Made by a program: the position numbers and the translations under genes. This document shows, piece by piece, positions 9,627-18,657 of a stretch of 64,000 nucleotides of DNA. Position 1 is the first letter of the stretch. Each line of letters begins with the position of its first letter. Under the pieces are notes generated by a model. That model worked only from the letters and a program-made list of their open reading frames with translations. It had not been told where the DNA came from and searched no databases. This stretch comes from an uncultured Cohaesibacter sp. (lineage in GTDB: Bacteria > Pseudomonadota > Alphaproteobacteria > Rhizobiales > Cohaesibacteraceae), in contig NZ_OY782507.1 in assembly GCF_963677725.1 (NCBI RefSeq), positions 1,674,001-1,738,000 on the forward strand. The letters are read 5' to 3'.

Positions 9627-12239
9627 CTAAAGCCCGAATTGGGCCGCAGCTTCCATAAGCAGATCGTCTTCAGCCGCGCCAAAAATCGGCTCCTTGCCAA
9701 TCTCCAACAGGACCGGGATCGAGAGCGGGGACGGCTCCTCCAAGGCGGCGTGGACGATTCGTCCTTTGATCCGCCTGAGCATATCGCCCAGACGCTGGAT
9801 ATCCAACAGACCTGCGGCTGCATCATCCCATGTGGCCTTGAGCAACAGGTGGTCAGGCTCATGCTCGCACAGGACGTTATAGATCAGATCCGAGGACATG
9901 GTGATCTGGCGGCCGGATTTTTCCTTGCCCGGATGGCGGCGTTCGATCATGCCCGAAATCAGGGCACAGGTGCGAAAACTGCGCTTGAGCATGGCGCTTT
10001 CAGCGAGCCAGGCCTCAAGGTCATCGCCCAGCATGTCTTCGTCAAACAATTGATCAAAGCTCCAGCCAAGCGCGCTTTGCAGTGTGGCAAGATCTTTCAG
10101 CCCCCAGATCATCAGGGCGTAGTCAGACGCAACGAAGCCCAGGGGCCGCGCGCCTGCCCGCTCCAGCCTGCGGGTCAGCAGCATGCCAAGGGTCTGCAAT
10201 GCGAGCCGTCCTTCAAAGGCATAGAGCGTGAGATAGAATTTCCCCGCCCGCGGAAAGGTCTCGACCAGCAGCTGGTCTGCTGCGGGAATGACGGATTGTT
10301 CCTGCTGGCGGGTTAGCCAGTCGCGCACTTGCTGCGGCAGATTGTGCCAGCTCTCCGGGTTGGCCAGCATGGCGCGAACACGGGAAGCCAGATAGGTCGA
10401 GAGAGGGAATTTGCCCCCCCAATAACTTGGCACCTTTGGCTCGCGATGGTGGGTCTTGGTGACGAAAGCTGTATTCTCCTCCAGTGTTTCAAAGCGCAAC
10501 ACCTGTCCGGCAAACAGAAAGCTGTCGCCGGGGCTGAGGCCATCAATGAAGATTTCTTCGACTTCCCCCAGGGTCCTGCCACCGCGTCCCAATCGTTTGG
10601 GCTGACCGCCCCCGCCTTTCCAAGAGGTCAACCGCACCTTGATCATCGGCTCCTCGACAATGGTGCCGATATTCAGGCGATATTGCTGGGCGCGTTTGGG
10701 GTGGGACAGACGCCACAAAGTCCGGCCTGATTCCTTGTCTTTCATCACCTTGAGCTTTGCAAATTGCTCATAGGCCCGCATGGCGTAGCCACCAGTGGCG
10801 ACAAAATCGATGGCCTGTTCGAACAGATCCCACGGCAAATTGCGATAGGGATAGGCGGCGGTCACTTCATCATAGAGCTCTTCGGCGGCAAAGGGGCCTG
10901 CGCAAGCCCGACCCAATATATGCTGAGCCAGCACATCAAGGCCGCCACGGCGGATCGGCGGGGTATCCTGATCGCCGATATAATTGGCATCAAGCGCTGC
11001 ACGGCATTCGAGCAGCTCGAAACAGTTGGAGGGCACAAGAATGGCACGGGAGGGTTCATCGAGCCGGTGGTTGGCGCGGCCAATCCGCTGGGCAAGGCGG
11101 CTTGCACCCTTAGGCGCGCCAATATGCATCACCAGATCGACATCGCCCCAGTCAATGCCCAGATCAAGGGTTGAGGTGCAGACCACGGCGCGCAAACTGC
11201 CTGCGGCCATGGCCGCCTCAACCTTGCGCCGCTGACTGACGTCAAGCGAGCCGTGATGCAGGGCAATTGGAAGCGTGTCGTCATTGATGCCCCATAGGCT
11301 CTGAAACAGATATTCCGCCTGTGAGCGGGTATTGACGAACAACAGGGTCGTCCTGTGCGCCTTGATGGCCTGATAAAGGTCGGGCAAGGCATAGCGGGCG
11401 CTGTGACCGGCCCATGGGATGCGTTCTTCCGATTCCAGAACCGATATGTCAGGCTTGCTGCCCCCTTGCAGGCGGAGGATCTGGGCTTTTTGGGTTGGTG
11501 TGCCATCCTTGTGCGGGACGAGCCAGTCAGCCAATTCAAAAGGGTTTGAGACCGTTGCGGACAGGCCGACCGGGCGCAGGTTCGGAGCAAGATGCCTTAG
11601 CCGCGCGAGACAAAGGCTCAAGAGTTCTCCGCGTTTTGAGGTAACCAAGGCATGGAGCTCGTCAAAAATGATCGTCTTGAGCGAGGCGAACAGGGTTTCT
11701 GCCTCACGGGAGGCCAGCAGCAGGGCCAATTGCTCCGGTGTGGTCAACAGGCAGTTGGGCGGGATCCTCTTTTGCCGCTGGCGCTTGTGGGCCGATGTGT
11801 CGCCCGTGCGGGTTTCGACACTGACATCCAGCCCCATCTCTGCGATGGGTTGTTCAAGATTGCGGGCAATATCGACCGCCAGCGCCTTGAGGGGCGAGAT
11901 ATAAAGCGTGTGTAGCCGCCCTTGCCAATCCTCTTGGGATTGGTGGAGATCGACCAGAGTGGGCAGAAAGCCCGACAAGGTCTTGCCCGCACCGGTGGGG
12001 GCAATGAGGAGGGTAGGCAGCGATGCCTTAGCCGCTGTCAGCATCGCTGCCTGATGCGGGCGCAGCCGCCAGCTACGACCCGCAAGCCATTGGGCAAAAC
12101 GATCTGGCAAGATCGCAGCCTCTTCGCCCATGGCAATGCGCATGGCGAGCCCGTCCGGCCCTGCCTCTGGCAGGTCCGTCAGGTCGTTGTGGCCGGGGCT
12201 AGCGAGTGCGCTGGCGTTGGTGCTGGCAGACTGAGTCAT
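9627..12239 (-). CDS. Ligase-associated DNA damage response DExH-box helicase (Lhr-like)
   Basis: An 870-residue superfamily 2 helicase. It has Walker A APTGAGKTLSGF, motif II DELH, motif III LSATVSNP and motif VI QRIGRANHR, then the winged-helix and Lhr core region. Its length and motifs match the short Lhr-type helicase of the PdeM/ligase repair cassette rather than the roughly 1500-residue Lhr. Lhr proteins translocate 3'-5' on single-stranded DNA. Together with pdeM it probably forms a two-gene operon whose role is repair of DNA lesions (inferred from the family). The start is the ATG before QSASTNASAL; later in-frame starts cannot be excluded. Confidence 0.88.
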   Translation of the reverse strand: MTQSASTNASALASPGHNDLTDLPEAGPDGLAMRIAMGEEAAILPDRFAQWLAGRSWRLRPHQAAMLTAAKASLPTLLIAPTGAGKTLSGFLPTLVDLHQSQEDWQGRLHTLYISPLKALAVDIARNLEQPIAEMGLDVSVETRTGDTSAHKRQRQKRIPPNCLLTTPEQLALLLASREAETLFASLKTIIFDELHALVTSKRGELLSLCLARLRHLAPNLRPVGLSATVSNPFELADWLVPHKDGTPTQKAQILRLQGGSKPDISVLESEERIPWAGHSARYALPDLYQAIKAHRTTLLFVNTRSQAEYLFQSLWGINDDTLPIALHHGSLDVSQRRKVEAAMAAGSLRAVVCTSTLDLGIDWGDVDLVMHIGAPKGASRLAQRIGRANHRLDEPSRAILVPSNCFELLECRAALDANYIGDQDTPPIRRGGLDVLAQHILGRACAGPFAAEELYDEVTAAYPYRNLPWDLFEQAIDFVATGGYAMRAYEQFAKLKVMKDKESGRTLWRLSHPKRAQQYRLNIGTIVEEPMIKVRLTSWKGGGGQPKRLGRGGRTLGEVEEIFIDGLSPGDSFLFAGQVLRFETLEENTAFVTKTHHREPKVPSYWGGKFPLSTYLASRVRAMLANPESWHNLPQQVRDWLTRQQEQSVIPAADQLLVETFPRAGKFYLTLYAFEGRLALQTLGMLLTRRLERAGARPLGFVASDYALMIWGLKDLATLQSALGWSFDQLFDEDMLGDDLEAWLAESAMLKRSFRTCALISGMIERRHPGKEKSGRQITMSSDLIYNVLCEHEPDHLLLKATWDDAAAGLLDIQRLGDMLRRIKGRIVHAALEEPSPLSIPVLLEIGKEPIFGAAEDDLLMEAAAQFGL

Positions 12240-12344
12240 GCCCCGGACTATGGGTCAAGGAAACCGGCTTGTCACGAAAGGACTGGCCGGGAGGCGGAAA
12301 ATCACAAGTGCATGATGGCCTCACTGGAAAATGTCGGATCCTCA

Positions 12345-13193
12345 TCAGGCAGCAGCGTCGCATAACGCGACATCGAGCTCGAACCCGTCCACCGGCTCGG
12401 TTTGCTCATGGGACAGCTGGACCTGATTGCGGCCTTTCGATTTGGCTTTATAGAGCGCTTCGTCAGCTCGAATGATCATGTGATGCAAGTCATCGTCATC
12501 CTGCTGCCATTCTGTGACACCCGCGCTCATGGTTATCTGCACCTGCTTGCCGTTCCAGTAGAAGGGGGTGCTGGATATCCGTTCGCGCAACCGGTCGGCA
12601 AAGCCGAAGGCCCCCTGCAGATCGGCGCCACGCAGCAGAATGGCAAATTCCTCCCCTCCCCAGCGCGCAACCACATCGCTCTCCCGGCTGGTTTGACTGA
12701 GGATTTTGGCCAGATGCTGGAGGGCCAGATCGCCTGCCAAATGCCCGTGATTGTCATTGATGCTCTTGAAATGGTCAGCATCGAGAAGAATCAAAGACAG
12801 GGGTGTCTGTTGCAAATGGGCTTGCTGAAGCATGTTCCGACCACGACGCACAAAGGCATAGCGATTGGCCAGGCGGGTGAGATTGTCACGCGCCACCTCT
12901 TCGCTGAGTATCTTGTTGCGGCGATCAAGAATCTGAAAGCCGCGCAGCAGCAGAAAGCTGGAAGCAAGAATGAAGGCAAAGGGCAGCAGAGAGGTCCATA
13001 TGATGACCAGTGGCAGGAGAGGCGTCTCGGCGGCGCGAAAAGCCAGCAAGGCGCCGGCGCTCGACAAAAGGCTGCTAATGGTCGCAATAATCCCGGAAAT
13101 CAGCAGAGCCTGCCCTGATGTTTTTACTTTCCCCAATTGTCGATAAATTGATTCCAATGTTGTTTCGCGATGCGTGCTCACGATGTCCCCCAA
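12345..13193 (-). CDS. Membrane-bound diguanylate cyclase (GGDEF)
   Basis: 282 residues. Two or more membrane helices (about 28-52 and 60-86) precede a complete GGDEF domain (about 100-265). The active site reads RWGGEEF, and the metal-binding and nucleotide residues DADHFKSINDNHGH are intact. The product-inhibition site RxxD (RESD) stands five residues before GGEEF. It should make cyclic di-GMP at the inner membrane with feedback control. No extracytoplasmic sensor domain of size is present, so the membrane segment itself may sense. It is transcribed away from the DUF6460 gene. Confidence 0.9.
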   Translation of the reverse strand: MGDIVSTHRETTLESIYRQLGKVKTSGQALLISGIIATISSLLSSAGALLAFRAAETPLLPLVIIWTSLLPFAFILASSFLLLRGFQILDRRNKILSEEVARDNLTRLANRYAFVRRGRNMLQQAHLQQTPLSLILLDADHFKSINDNHGHLAGDLALQHLAKILSQTSRESDVVARWGGEEFAILLRGADLQGAFGFADRLRERISSTPFYWNGKQVQITMSAGVTEWQQDDDDLHHMIIRADEALYKAKSKGRNQVQLSHEQTEPVDGFELDVALCDAAA

Positions 13194-13470
13194 CGGCTCA
13201 TATAAACGCGTGTCTTGGAAATTAATTCAATTCGAGAGCCAAACAGCTCGGCAGTGCGATAGAAGAAACAGAGATTCGTCTGTCTGTCACCCACTGGCAG
13301 CTGATTTGGGAGCAGAAGCAAGAATAGTTCTAATCCTGCCATTAATGAAAGGTTGAAGCCGTCATTCAAGTTGTTTACATGGTTCAGTATGAACCCGACA
13401 CGATCACGCTTTCGGCTCATTTTTGAGCTCTATTAACCTTGCGTGCGATCGATATTAGGAGCTTTGAGAT

Positions 13471-13752
13471 ATGACCAATTCGACTCTGTCGCGTTTTTTC
13501 GGCGGCTCACCCGGCCCGGTCATTTTGCGCCTGATCGGCCTGTCCGTGGTCGTCGGCATCATTCTTAGTGCGCTGGATTTGCATCCGCGTCAGGTGCTCA
13601 ATCATCTCATTGGGATGGTTGAGCATGTCTATTATATGGGGTTTGATGCGGTTCACTGGGCCCTTGAATATTTCCTGCTCGGCGCACTGATCGTCATCCC
13701 GATCTGGCTGGTGATGCGGATCCTGAAAATGGGACGCAAAGAGCCGGAATAG
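13471..13752 (+). CDS. Small inner-membrane protein, DUF6460-like
   Basis: 93 residues with two predicted membrane helices: about 18-38 (VILRLIGLSVVVGIILSAL) and 68-86 (LLGALIVIPIWLVMRIL). A conserved-looking N-terminal FFGGSPGPVILRL is followed by a basic tail. Short proteins of this pattern are annotated DUF6460 in many Hyphomicrobiales and have no known function. The ribosome site TAGGAGCTTTGAGAT precedes the ATG. It stands alone between a diguanylate cyclase gene and a long structured spacer. Confidence 0.7.
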   Translation: MTNSTLSRFFGGSPGPVILRLIGLSVVVGIILSALDLHPRQVLNHLIGMVEHVYYMGFDAVHWALEYFLLGALIVIPIWLVMRILKMGRKEPE

Positions 13753-13889
13753 ACTGGGCTCAATCTGAGTCTTTTGAAGGCTTTTGCGCATGGGTCGCCG
13801 GTGTTGACCTAGGGACAGGTTGCGGGACAGGTGGAGCGATTTGCCGAGGGTTTGGCCAAGGCTATCCTTTCCGTTTCCTGACCAGCAGA

Positions 13890-14091
13890 TTACGGATGTT
13901 TAAGATGACTTTCATGCGCGTCTGAGCGATAGTCAGATCAACAGCAAGACCAAGAGGCACAGGAAGCCGACCGGGAAACCGGGAGGAGCCTCAGGGTCAA
14001 ACGGGAGACGCAGCCAACCGGTCCGGCTGTCATCCCAGCGTCTAGCCCCTGCACTCTGAGCCATCAGGGAAATTCGGGTCCTCGCGCAAGT
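13890..14091 (+). ncRNA. Candidate structured RNA upstream of a strong terminator
   Basis: This spacer has no plausible ORF but many short complementary arms: GAGGC...GCCTC, AGACGC...GCGTCT enclosing AGCC...GGCT, and CCCTG...CAGGG. It ends directly at a 17-bp terminator hairpin (14092-14133). That is the pattern of a small RNA gene or a long structured 3' UTR of the DUF6460 mRNA. It does not contain the signature sequences of 4.5S RNA, tmRNA or RNase P RNA. The 5' end is not defined and the identity is unknown. Confidence 0.35.
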
Positions 14092-14140
14092 AAATCGACC
14101 GCCATACGATTGGTCCCGTATGGCGGTCGATTTGTTTTTA
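14092..14140 (+). terminator. Rho-independent terminator with perfect 17-bp stem
   Basis: The left arm 14092-14108 and right arm 14117-14133 are perfect complements around an 8-base loop. They are followed by GTTTTTA, making an intrinsic terminator for + strand transcription. The nearest upstream gene ends 340 bases earlier, so it more probably ends an RNA encoded in the spacer or a long 3' UTR. Confidence 0.75.
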
Positions 14141-14364
14141 TGGGGCGCTTTTTCGTGTTCCCAACCAAGCTTTCACCATGCTAAATATGAGCGCAGCTGA
14201 TCTGGTGCTTCAGCCCTCACAACCCCTTACCCTTTGACAAGGCTTTGCCAAGACGGTCGTCCTGTCGCGTGCCCTTTGCCTTTTCTTATTTCTCTTGTTT
14301 TCTTTCGTCCCTTTCATTACCAACGCCCTTCTGCACTTTTTTCTTCTTGCCGACCGGACCATTC

Positions 14365-15720
14365 ATGACGAACACCACCCAAAATCCGCGCTATGCCTTT
14401 AATGTCACCCACCAGATGGTGCTCGCCATTGCGGTGCCGATGACTCTGGGGCTGGTGACAGTGCCACTGGTTGGCATTGTCGATATGGCGGTGATTGGCC
14501 AATTGGGGAATGCGGCCTTGATGGGCGGCATCGCGATTGGAGCATTGCTGTTTGATATTGTTGCCATGTCGTGCAGTTTTTTGCGCATGGGCACCACGGG
14601 TCTGACAGCGCAAGCTGTCGGAGCGCAGGATCCTGTGTCCCAGCGTGCAGTGGCCTATCGCGCGCTGATGATGGCGGTGCTGATCGGCATTCTGGTCATT
14701 CTGATCGGTCCGTTCCTGATACCCTGGGCGCTGGCTGCAATGGGTGGATCGACCGAGGTAAACGAAGCAGCCAGCACCTATTTGCTGATCAGGCTTTATG
14801 CGATGCCTTTTTCGCTGGCCAATTTCGCGATCTTTGGCTGGTTGTTTGGCTTGGGCAAGTCGCGCACCGGAATGGTGCTGCTGATCCTGCTTAACAGCAT
14901 CAACATCCTCTTGACCATCTGGTTCGTGCTGAAACTCGATATGGGTGTATCCGGCGCGGCGCTTGGCACGGTGGCTGGCGAAGTGTCGGCAGTCGTGATG
15001 GGGGTTAGTGTGATGATCTATATGTTGCGCGACGATTGGCGCGTTGCCTTGCCCAGACTGTTCAACAAGATTGCGTTCCTGCGTTTCATGGCCCTTAACG
15101 GCGATATTTTCATCCGCTCCATCGTGATGCTGGTGACCTTTGCCTTGTTCACATCCTTTAGCGCCCGCCAAGGGGATGCGATATTGGCGAGCAATGAATT
15201 GCTGCTGCATTACTTCATGTTTGGCGGCTTTTTCCTTGATGGCATCGCCACCGCTGCCGAGCAATTGGGTGGACGGGCCGTTGGCGCGCATTATCGTCCG
15301 GCTTTTGACAAAACCGTGAAATTGACCCTGCTCTGGGGCTTCTGGCTTGGAGGCGGCTTGAGCGCCTTGATGTGGCTCTCAGGGGATGTATTCATCGATT
15401 TCCTGACCACGGCCCCAGATGTCCGGCTTTTGTCGCGGGATTATCTGCTTTGGGCGGCACTGACCCCGGTGGTGGCGACCCTTGCCTTCCAGATGGATGG
15501 CATCTATGTCGGCGCCACCTGGTCAAACACCATGCGCAATGTCATGCTGGTGGCAACGGCGATCTTCATTGCCGGGGCGTTTGGGATGATGGAGTTGTTT
15601 GGCAATCACGGCTTGTGGCTGGCCCTGTTGACCTTTTTGGCGGCCCGCGGTGTCGGTCTATGGGTTTTGTTGCCATCCCGCCGGGACAGAAGCTTTGCGG
15701 CACCCAGTCCGCAAAGCTGA
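14365..15720 (+). CDS. MATE-family multidrug efflux transporter (DinF-like)
   Basis: A 451-residue inner-membrane antiporter with about 12 hydrophobic helices. The early segment VPMTLGLVTVPLVGIVDMAVIGQLGN is the conserved first-helix region of MATE proteins of the DinF group, which expel cationic drugs using an Na+ or H+ gradient. The ATG at 14365 is preferred over the open frame from 14245, because the extra 40 residues are a Phe/Pro/Ser-rich non-homologous stretch and MTNTTQNPRYAFNVTHQ is the expected N-terminus. The gene is monocistronic and convergent with arsC. Its substrate is unknown. Confidence 0.88.
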   Translation: MTNTTQNPRYAFNVTHQMVLAIAVPMTLGLVTVPLVGIVDMAVIGQLGNAALMGGIAIGALLFDIVAMSCSFLRMGTTGLTAQAVGAQDPVSQRAVAYRALMMAVLIGILVILIGPFLIPWALAAMGGSTEVNEAASTYLLIRLYAMPFSLANFAIFGWLFGLGKSRTGMVLLILLNSINILLTIWFVLKLDMGVSGAALGTVAGEVSAVVMGVSVMIYMLRDDWRVALPRLFNKIAFLRFMALNGDIFIRSIVMLVTFALFTSFSARQGDAILASNELLLHYFMFGGFFLDGIATAAEQLGGRAVGAHYRPAFDKTVKLTLLWGFWLGGGLSALMWLSGDVFIDFLTTAPDVRLLSRDYLLWAALTPVVATLAFQMDGIYVGATWSNTMRNVMLVATAIFIAGAFGMMELFGNHGLWLALLTFLAARGVGLWVLLPSRRDRSFAAPSPQS

Positions 15721-15774
15721 CATCGTCGCAAGTGCGACATCTCTCGCCGCTTGTGCTTTTGAGTCCTTCAAGCC

Positions 15775-16119
15775 TTATAAAATGTCCAGCACCGCTTCGG
15801 GTGGGCGGCCAAGGGCGGCCTTGCCATCCTTGATGACAACGGGGCGTTCGATCAGCTTTGGATGCTCGACCATCGCTTGAATAAGGGCATCGGCTTGCTC
15901 GACATTGGCCAAATCCAGCTCTTTGTAGAGAGCTTCCTTGGTACGCATCAGGGCGCGCGGTTCCATGCCCAGCATGGCGAGCACATCGCGCAACTCATCG
16001 GCAGTTGGTGCATCTTCAAGATAGGCGCGGATGACCGGTTTTTCCCCCTGCTCCTCTATGAGAGCAAGGGTTTGGCGGGATTTGGAGCAACGGGGATTGT
16101 GCCAGATTGTGAGGGCCAT
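15775..16119 (-). CDS. arsC: Arsenate reductase, glutaredoxin-dependent (ArsC)
   Basis: A 114-residue cytoplasmic thioredoxin-fold enzyme. Catalytic Cys11 lies in HNPRCSKSR, and the substrate-binding arginine region ERPVVIKDGKAALGRPPE is present. Together these define the ArsC family that reduces arsenate to arsenite with glutaredoxin and glutathione. No arsB, arsR or acr3 neighbour is present, so this is a housekeeping orphan copy rather than an arsenic operon. It lies 87 bases downstream of pyrD on the same strand and may be co-transcribed with it. Confidence 0.9.
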   Translation of the reverse strand: MALTIWHNPRCSKSRQTLALIEEQGEKPVIRAYLEDAPTADELRDVLAMLGMEPRALMRTKEALYKELDLANVEQADALIQAMVEHPKLIERPVVIKDGKAALGRPPEAVLDIL

Positions 16120-16206
16120 GATGTCCTGTTCCTTATATATACATGAGAGCAGGCGAAAAAGCGGGCGGCATCGATTGACCCTTCCCGCTTTGTCAGGTGC
16201 CTTAGA

Positions 16207-17310
16207 TTATTCGTCCATGGGGCGCGAAGCCCAGTCGCTGACGGTCTCGCCACGGATCTGTTCAAGGCTGGTGATGCCCCGCTCTTTCAGATCGGCGGAC
16301 ATTTCCACCAGCATGACAGCGGGCATGGAAGCCCCTCCATATATCATGCCGGAATAGAATTGCACGAGGTTGGCACCGGCGCGGATTTTTTCAAGGGCCG
16401 TCACCGCATCGGTGACCCCGCCAACGCCCACCAGCGGCATTTTTGGCCCAACCCGCTCACGGGTTTTTGCCAGAGCAATTGTCGCCCTGTTGAACAAGGG
16501 TGCCCCAGACAGACCGCCAGCCTCATCCATCTGTTTCCTGGATTTCATGCGATCCGGACGGGCCAGGGTGGTGTTGGAGACGATCATGCCGTCGATGCCG
16601 CGCGCCACAGCGATGGCGCAAATGTCATCAAGGCCGAATTCGTCTACATCGGGCGCGATCTTGACCAGAATGGGCACCTTGCGCCCGGCCGTCTCGATCT
16701 GCTTGTCCCGTTCAGCAAGAACACGTGCCAACAAATCATCAAGCGCCTCACGGCCCTGCAGCTCGCGCAGGCCCGGTGTGTTGGGCGAGGAAATGTTGAT
16801 GGTCAGATAGGACGCCACATCGGCAAAAGCCGCAACGCCCTTGACATAGTCTTCGGTGCGATCCTCGCTGTCCTTGTTGGCACCAATATTGACGCCAACG
16901 ATGCCGGGCTTGTCCTTGCGGGCAGACAGGCGGCGCAGGGCCGAATCGTGCCCCTGATTGTTGAAACCAAGCCGGTTGATCACAGCTTCGTCGTCGACCA
17001 GCCGGAACATACGTGGCTTTTGATTGCCAGGCTGGGCCAGTGGGGTGATTGTCCCCACTTCAACAGCGCCAAAGCCAAGTCCCAGCAGGGCGTCGGCGAC
17101 CTCGGCATTCTTGTCAAAGCCGGCGGCCATACCCAGAGGATTGGGGAAAGTCAGGTCCCACAATTTGACCTCAAGGGCCGGATCGGGGGGCAGATCGATG
17201 CCGCGCACCAGACCGAACCGCAGAGCCTTGATCGCCATGCTGTGGGCAGCCTCGGGATCGAGCAGAAACAGGGCCTTGCGTGTCAGTTTATCACGTGTGG
17301 AATAGGACAT
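16207..17310 (-). CDS. pyrD: Dihydroorotate dehydrogenase (quinone), class 2
   Basis: A 367-residue FMN enzyme of pyrimidine synthesis that oxidises dihydroorotate to orotate and reduces membrane quinone. The N-terminal amphipathic helix that docks to the membrane is present (LTRKALFLLDPEAAHSMAIKAL). Family motifs include GAVEVGTITPLAQPGN, INRLGFNNQG and NISSPNTPGLRELQ, which holds the catalytic serine of class 2, as well as VKIAPD, VSNTT and GGVTD. It lies 18 bases behind the DUF952 gene, so the two form an operon. Confidence 0.95.
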   Translation of the reverse strand: MSYSTRDKLTRKALFLLDPEAAHSMAIKALRFGLVRGIDLPPDPALEVKLWDLTFPNPLGMAAGFDKNAEVADALLGLGFGAVEVGTITPLAQPGNQKPRMFRLVDDEAVINRLGFNNQGHDSALRRLSARKDKPGIVGVNIGANKDSEDRTEDYVKGVAAFADVASYLTINISSPNTPGLRELQGREALDDLLARVLAERDKQIETAGRKVPILVKIAPDVDEFGLDDICAIAVARGIDGMIVSNTTLARPDRMKSRKQMDEAGGLSGAPLFNRATIALAKTRERVGPKMPLVGVGGVTDAVTALEKIRAGANLVQFYSGMIYGGASMPAVMLVEMSADLKERGITSLEQIRGETVSDWASRPMDE

Positions 17311-17328
17311 GACTGAATCTCCTCCTTG

Positions 17329-17691
17329 TTATTGTTCCTGAGGCAGGGGTGGAATTTCATGATAGCCCTCTGCATCCAATGGCAAAGAGAAGAGTTCAAT
17401 GACAGCTTCCAGCGGCAAGGGTGCATAAAGGTGCGGGAACAGATCGCCCTTGCGGGCCGGTTCCCATTTCAGCGGTTCGGCGAGCTCTTCAAGCAGGTCG
17501 ACCTGAACAACCAGTAGCAATACCTTTTCGATGCGGCGGAAATATTTGTGAGCGGTTTCTTCAACCTGTGCGGCGGTTGAAAAATGGATATAACCATCTT
17601 CAATATCCACCGGCGCACCTTCAAACTGGCCCGCATTGAGGGCTGCTTCCCACTGCGCTTCGGTTGCCAGCTTGTATATCCACTTCGTCAT
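17329..17691 (-). CDS. DUF952 family protein
   Basis: 120 residues: MTKWIYKLATEAQWEAAL, then DGYIHFSTAAQVEETAHKYF, and near the end DLFPHLYAPLPLEAV. These are the conserved blocks of DUF952, a small cytoplasmic family with an ADP-ribosyltransferase-like fold and no agreed function. The start at 17691 is chosen over the frame opening at 17880 because homologous sequence begins at MTKWIYK and AAGGTGG precedes it. It is in an operon with pyrD. Confidence 0.85.
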   Translation of the reverse strand: MTKWIYKLATEAQWEAALNAGQFEGAPVDIEDGYIHFSTAAQVEETAHKYFRRIEKVLLLVVQVDLLEELAEPLKWEPARKGDLFPHLYAPLPLEAVIELFSLPLDAEGYHEIPPLPQEQ

Positions 17692-18048
17692 CCACCTTCG
17701 CCCTATTCTGTATTTGTTGACTGTTTTACCTTTCCTTGTCCCTACGATACCAGAGCCGGTAGCGCAAAGATATTTTTTGCCGCATCCCACCGCATGTGTC
17801 CGTATCTGGACAAAGGAACCGCAACTTGGATCGAAAGGCCCTGTTTTGCAAGGAATACGCGCAAAGGCCCTACAGGACATGCGTATCGCCTGACCTTAAT
17901 CGCCAGAGTTTGTTTTGACAGTCGCGCCCTGTTGCTCGCTTATTTTTGCTTATGTTCATTTTTTGGATTAAGATTGCAAACGAACAAGACTCTTCTTATG
18001 GTTGCAACGTCATTTTATACTCTCAAGCATCGAACACAGGATGTCGAG

Positions 18049-18606
18049 ATGCTATCTCATATAAGCATATGGAGCGCAATTGACAGGCTCGCTTCTGAAA
18101 ACAGCCTGACAGCCTCTGGCCTTGCACGTCTAGCAGGGCTGGACGCCACTTCCTTTAATCCGTCCAAGCGGTTCAAACCAGATGGTCGACCACGCTGGCC
18201 GTCAACCGAGTCGATTTCCAAGGTCCTGAGCGCCACCGATACCAGTGTGGAGCAGTTTTTTCATTGTTCTGGCCTAGAAGATCGAACCGGTTTGGAGAGC
18301 AACATCACGGATCTGCCGTCTTTGATGCCCTTGCCACAGGATACAACATTGTGGGAAGTATCGGGCGGGGAATTCTATCCGTTTTACAAGGATGGCGCGC
18401 AGTTGCTGATCCTCAAAGGCGATGGCTTTGAGGTGGGTGACCGACTGATCGTCAAGACAAGCAGCAATGATCTGGTGCTCGGCGACGTCAGCCAGACCCG
18501 TTCGCGCTCCTTCAGCCTGAGCATGATGCAAGATAATGGTCGGATGCGAACTTTTAGTTCAGAATCGGTGGATTGGGTTGCAAGAATTCTTTGGGCCAGC
18601 CAATAA
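18049..18606 (+). CDS. HTH/S24-like transcriptional regulator with degenerate peptidase site
   Basis: 185 residues. The N-terminal helix-turn-helix (about 5-55) ends in the block RPRWPSTESISKVLSAT, typical of a LexA/CI-like regulator family of Hyphomicrobiales. The C-terminal S24-like beta domain ends VDWVARILWASQ. Where S24 peptidases carry SGDSM (catalytic Ser), this protein reads SGGEF. Where the catalytic Lys is expected (MAKEL type), it reads VLGDV. Self-cleavage is therefore unlikely. The start at 18049 is preferred to the open frame from 17584, because homology begins at MLSHISIW. Targets are unknown; a stress regulator is a guess. Confidence 0.8.
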   Translation: MLSHISIWSAIDRLASENSLTASGLARLAGLDATSFNPSKRFKPDGRPRWPSTESISKVLSATDTSVEQFFHCSGLEDRTGLESNITDLPSLMPLPQDTTLWEVSGGEFYPFYKDGAQLLILKGDGFEVGDRLIVKTSSNDLVLGDVSQTRSRSFSLSMMQDNGRMRTFSSESVDWVARILWASQ

Positions 18607-18657
18607 TAATGGTCTCGATTGACCTGAGTCCAATGTGAATTGAAACAGACCTGAGCC

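Noticed and set aside
13890-14133. Identification of the structured spacer as 6S, 4.5S, tmRNA or RNase P RNA
   Set aside because: The signature segments of these RNAs are absent and the long closing stem of 6S RNA is not formed; it is left as an unidentified candidate.
14317-15291. 324-codon minus-strand ORF opposite the MATE transporter
   Set aside because: It is rich in His, Gln and Arg, the usual composition of antisense translations of membrane protein genes, and has no recognisable domain.
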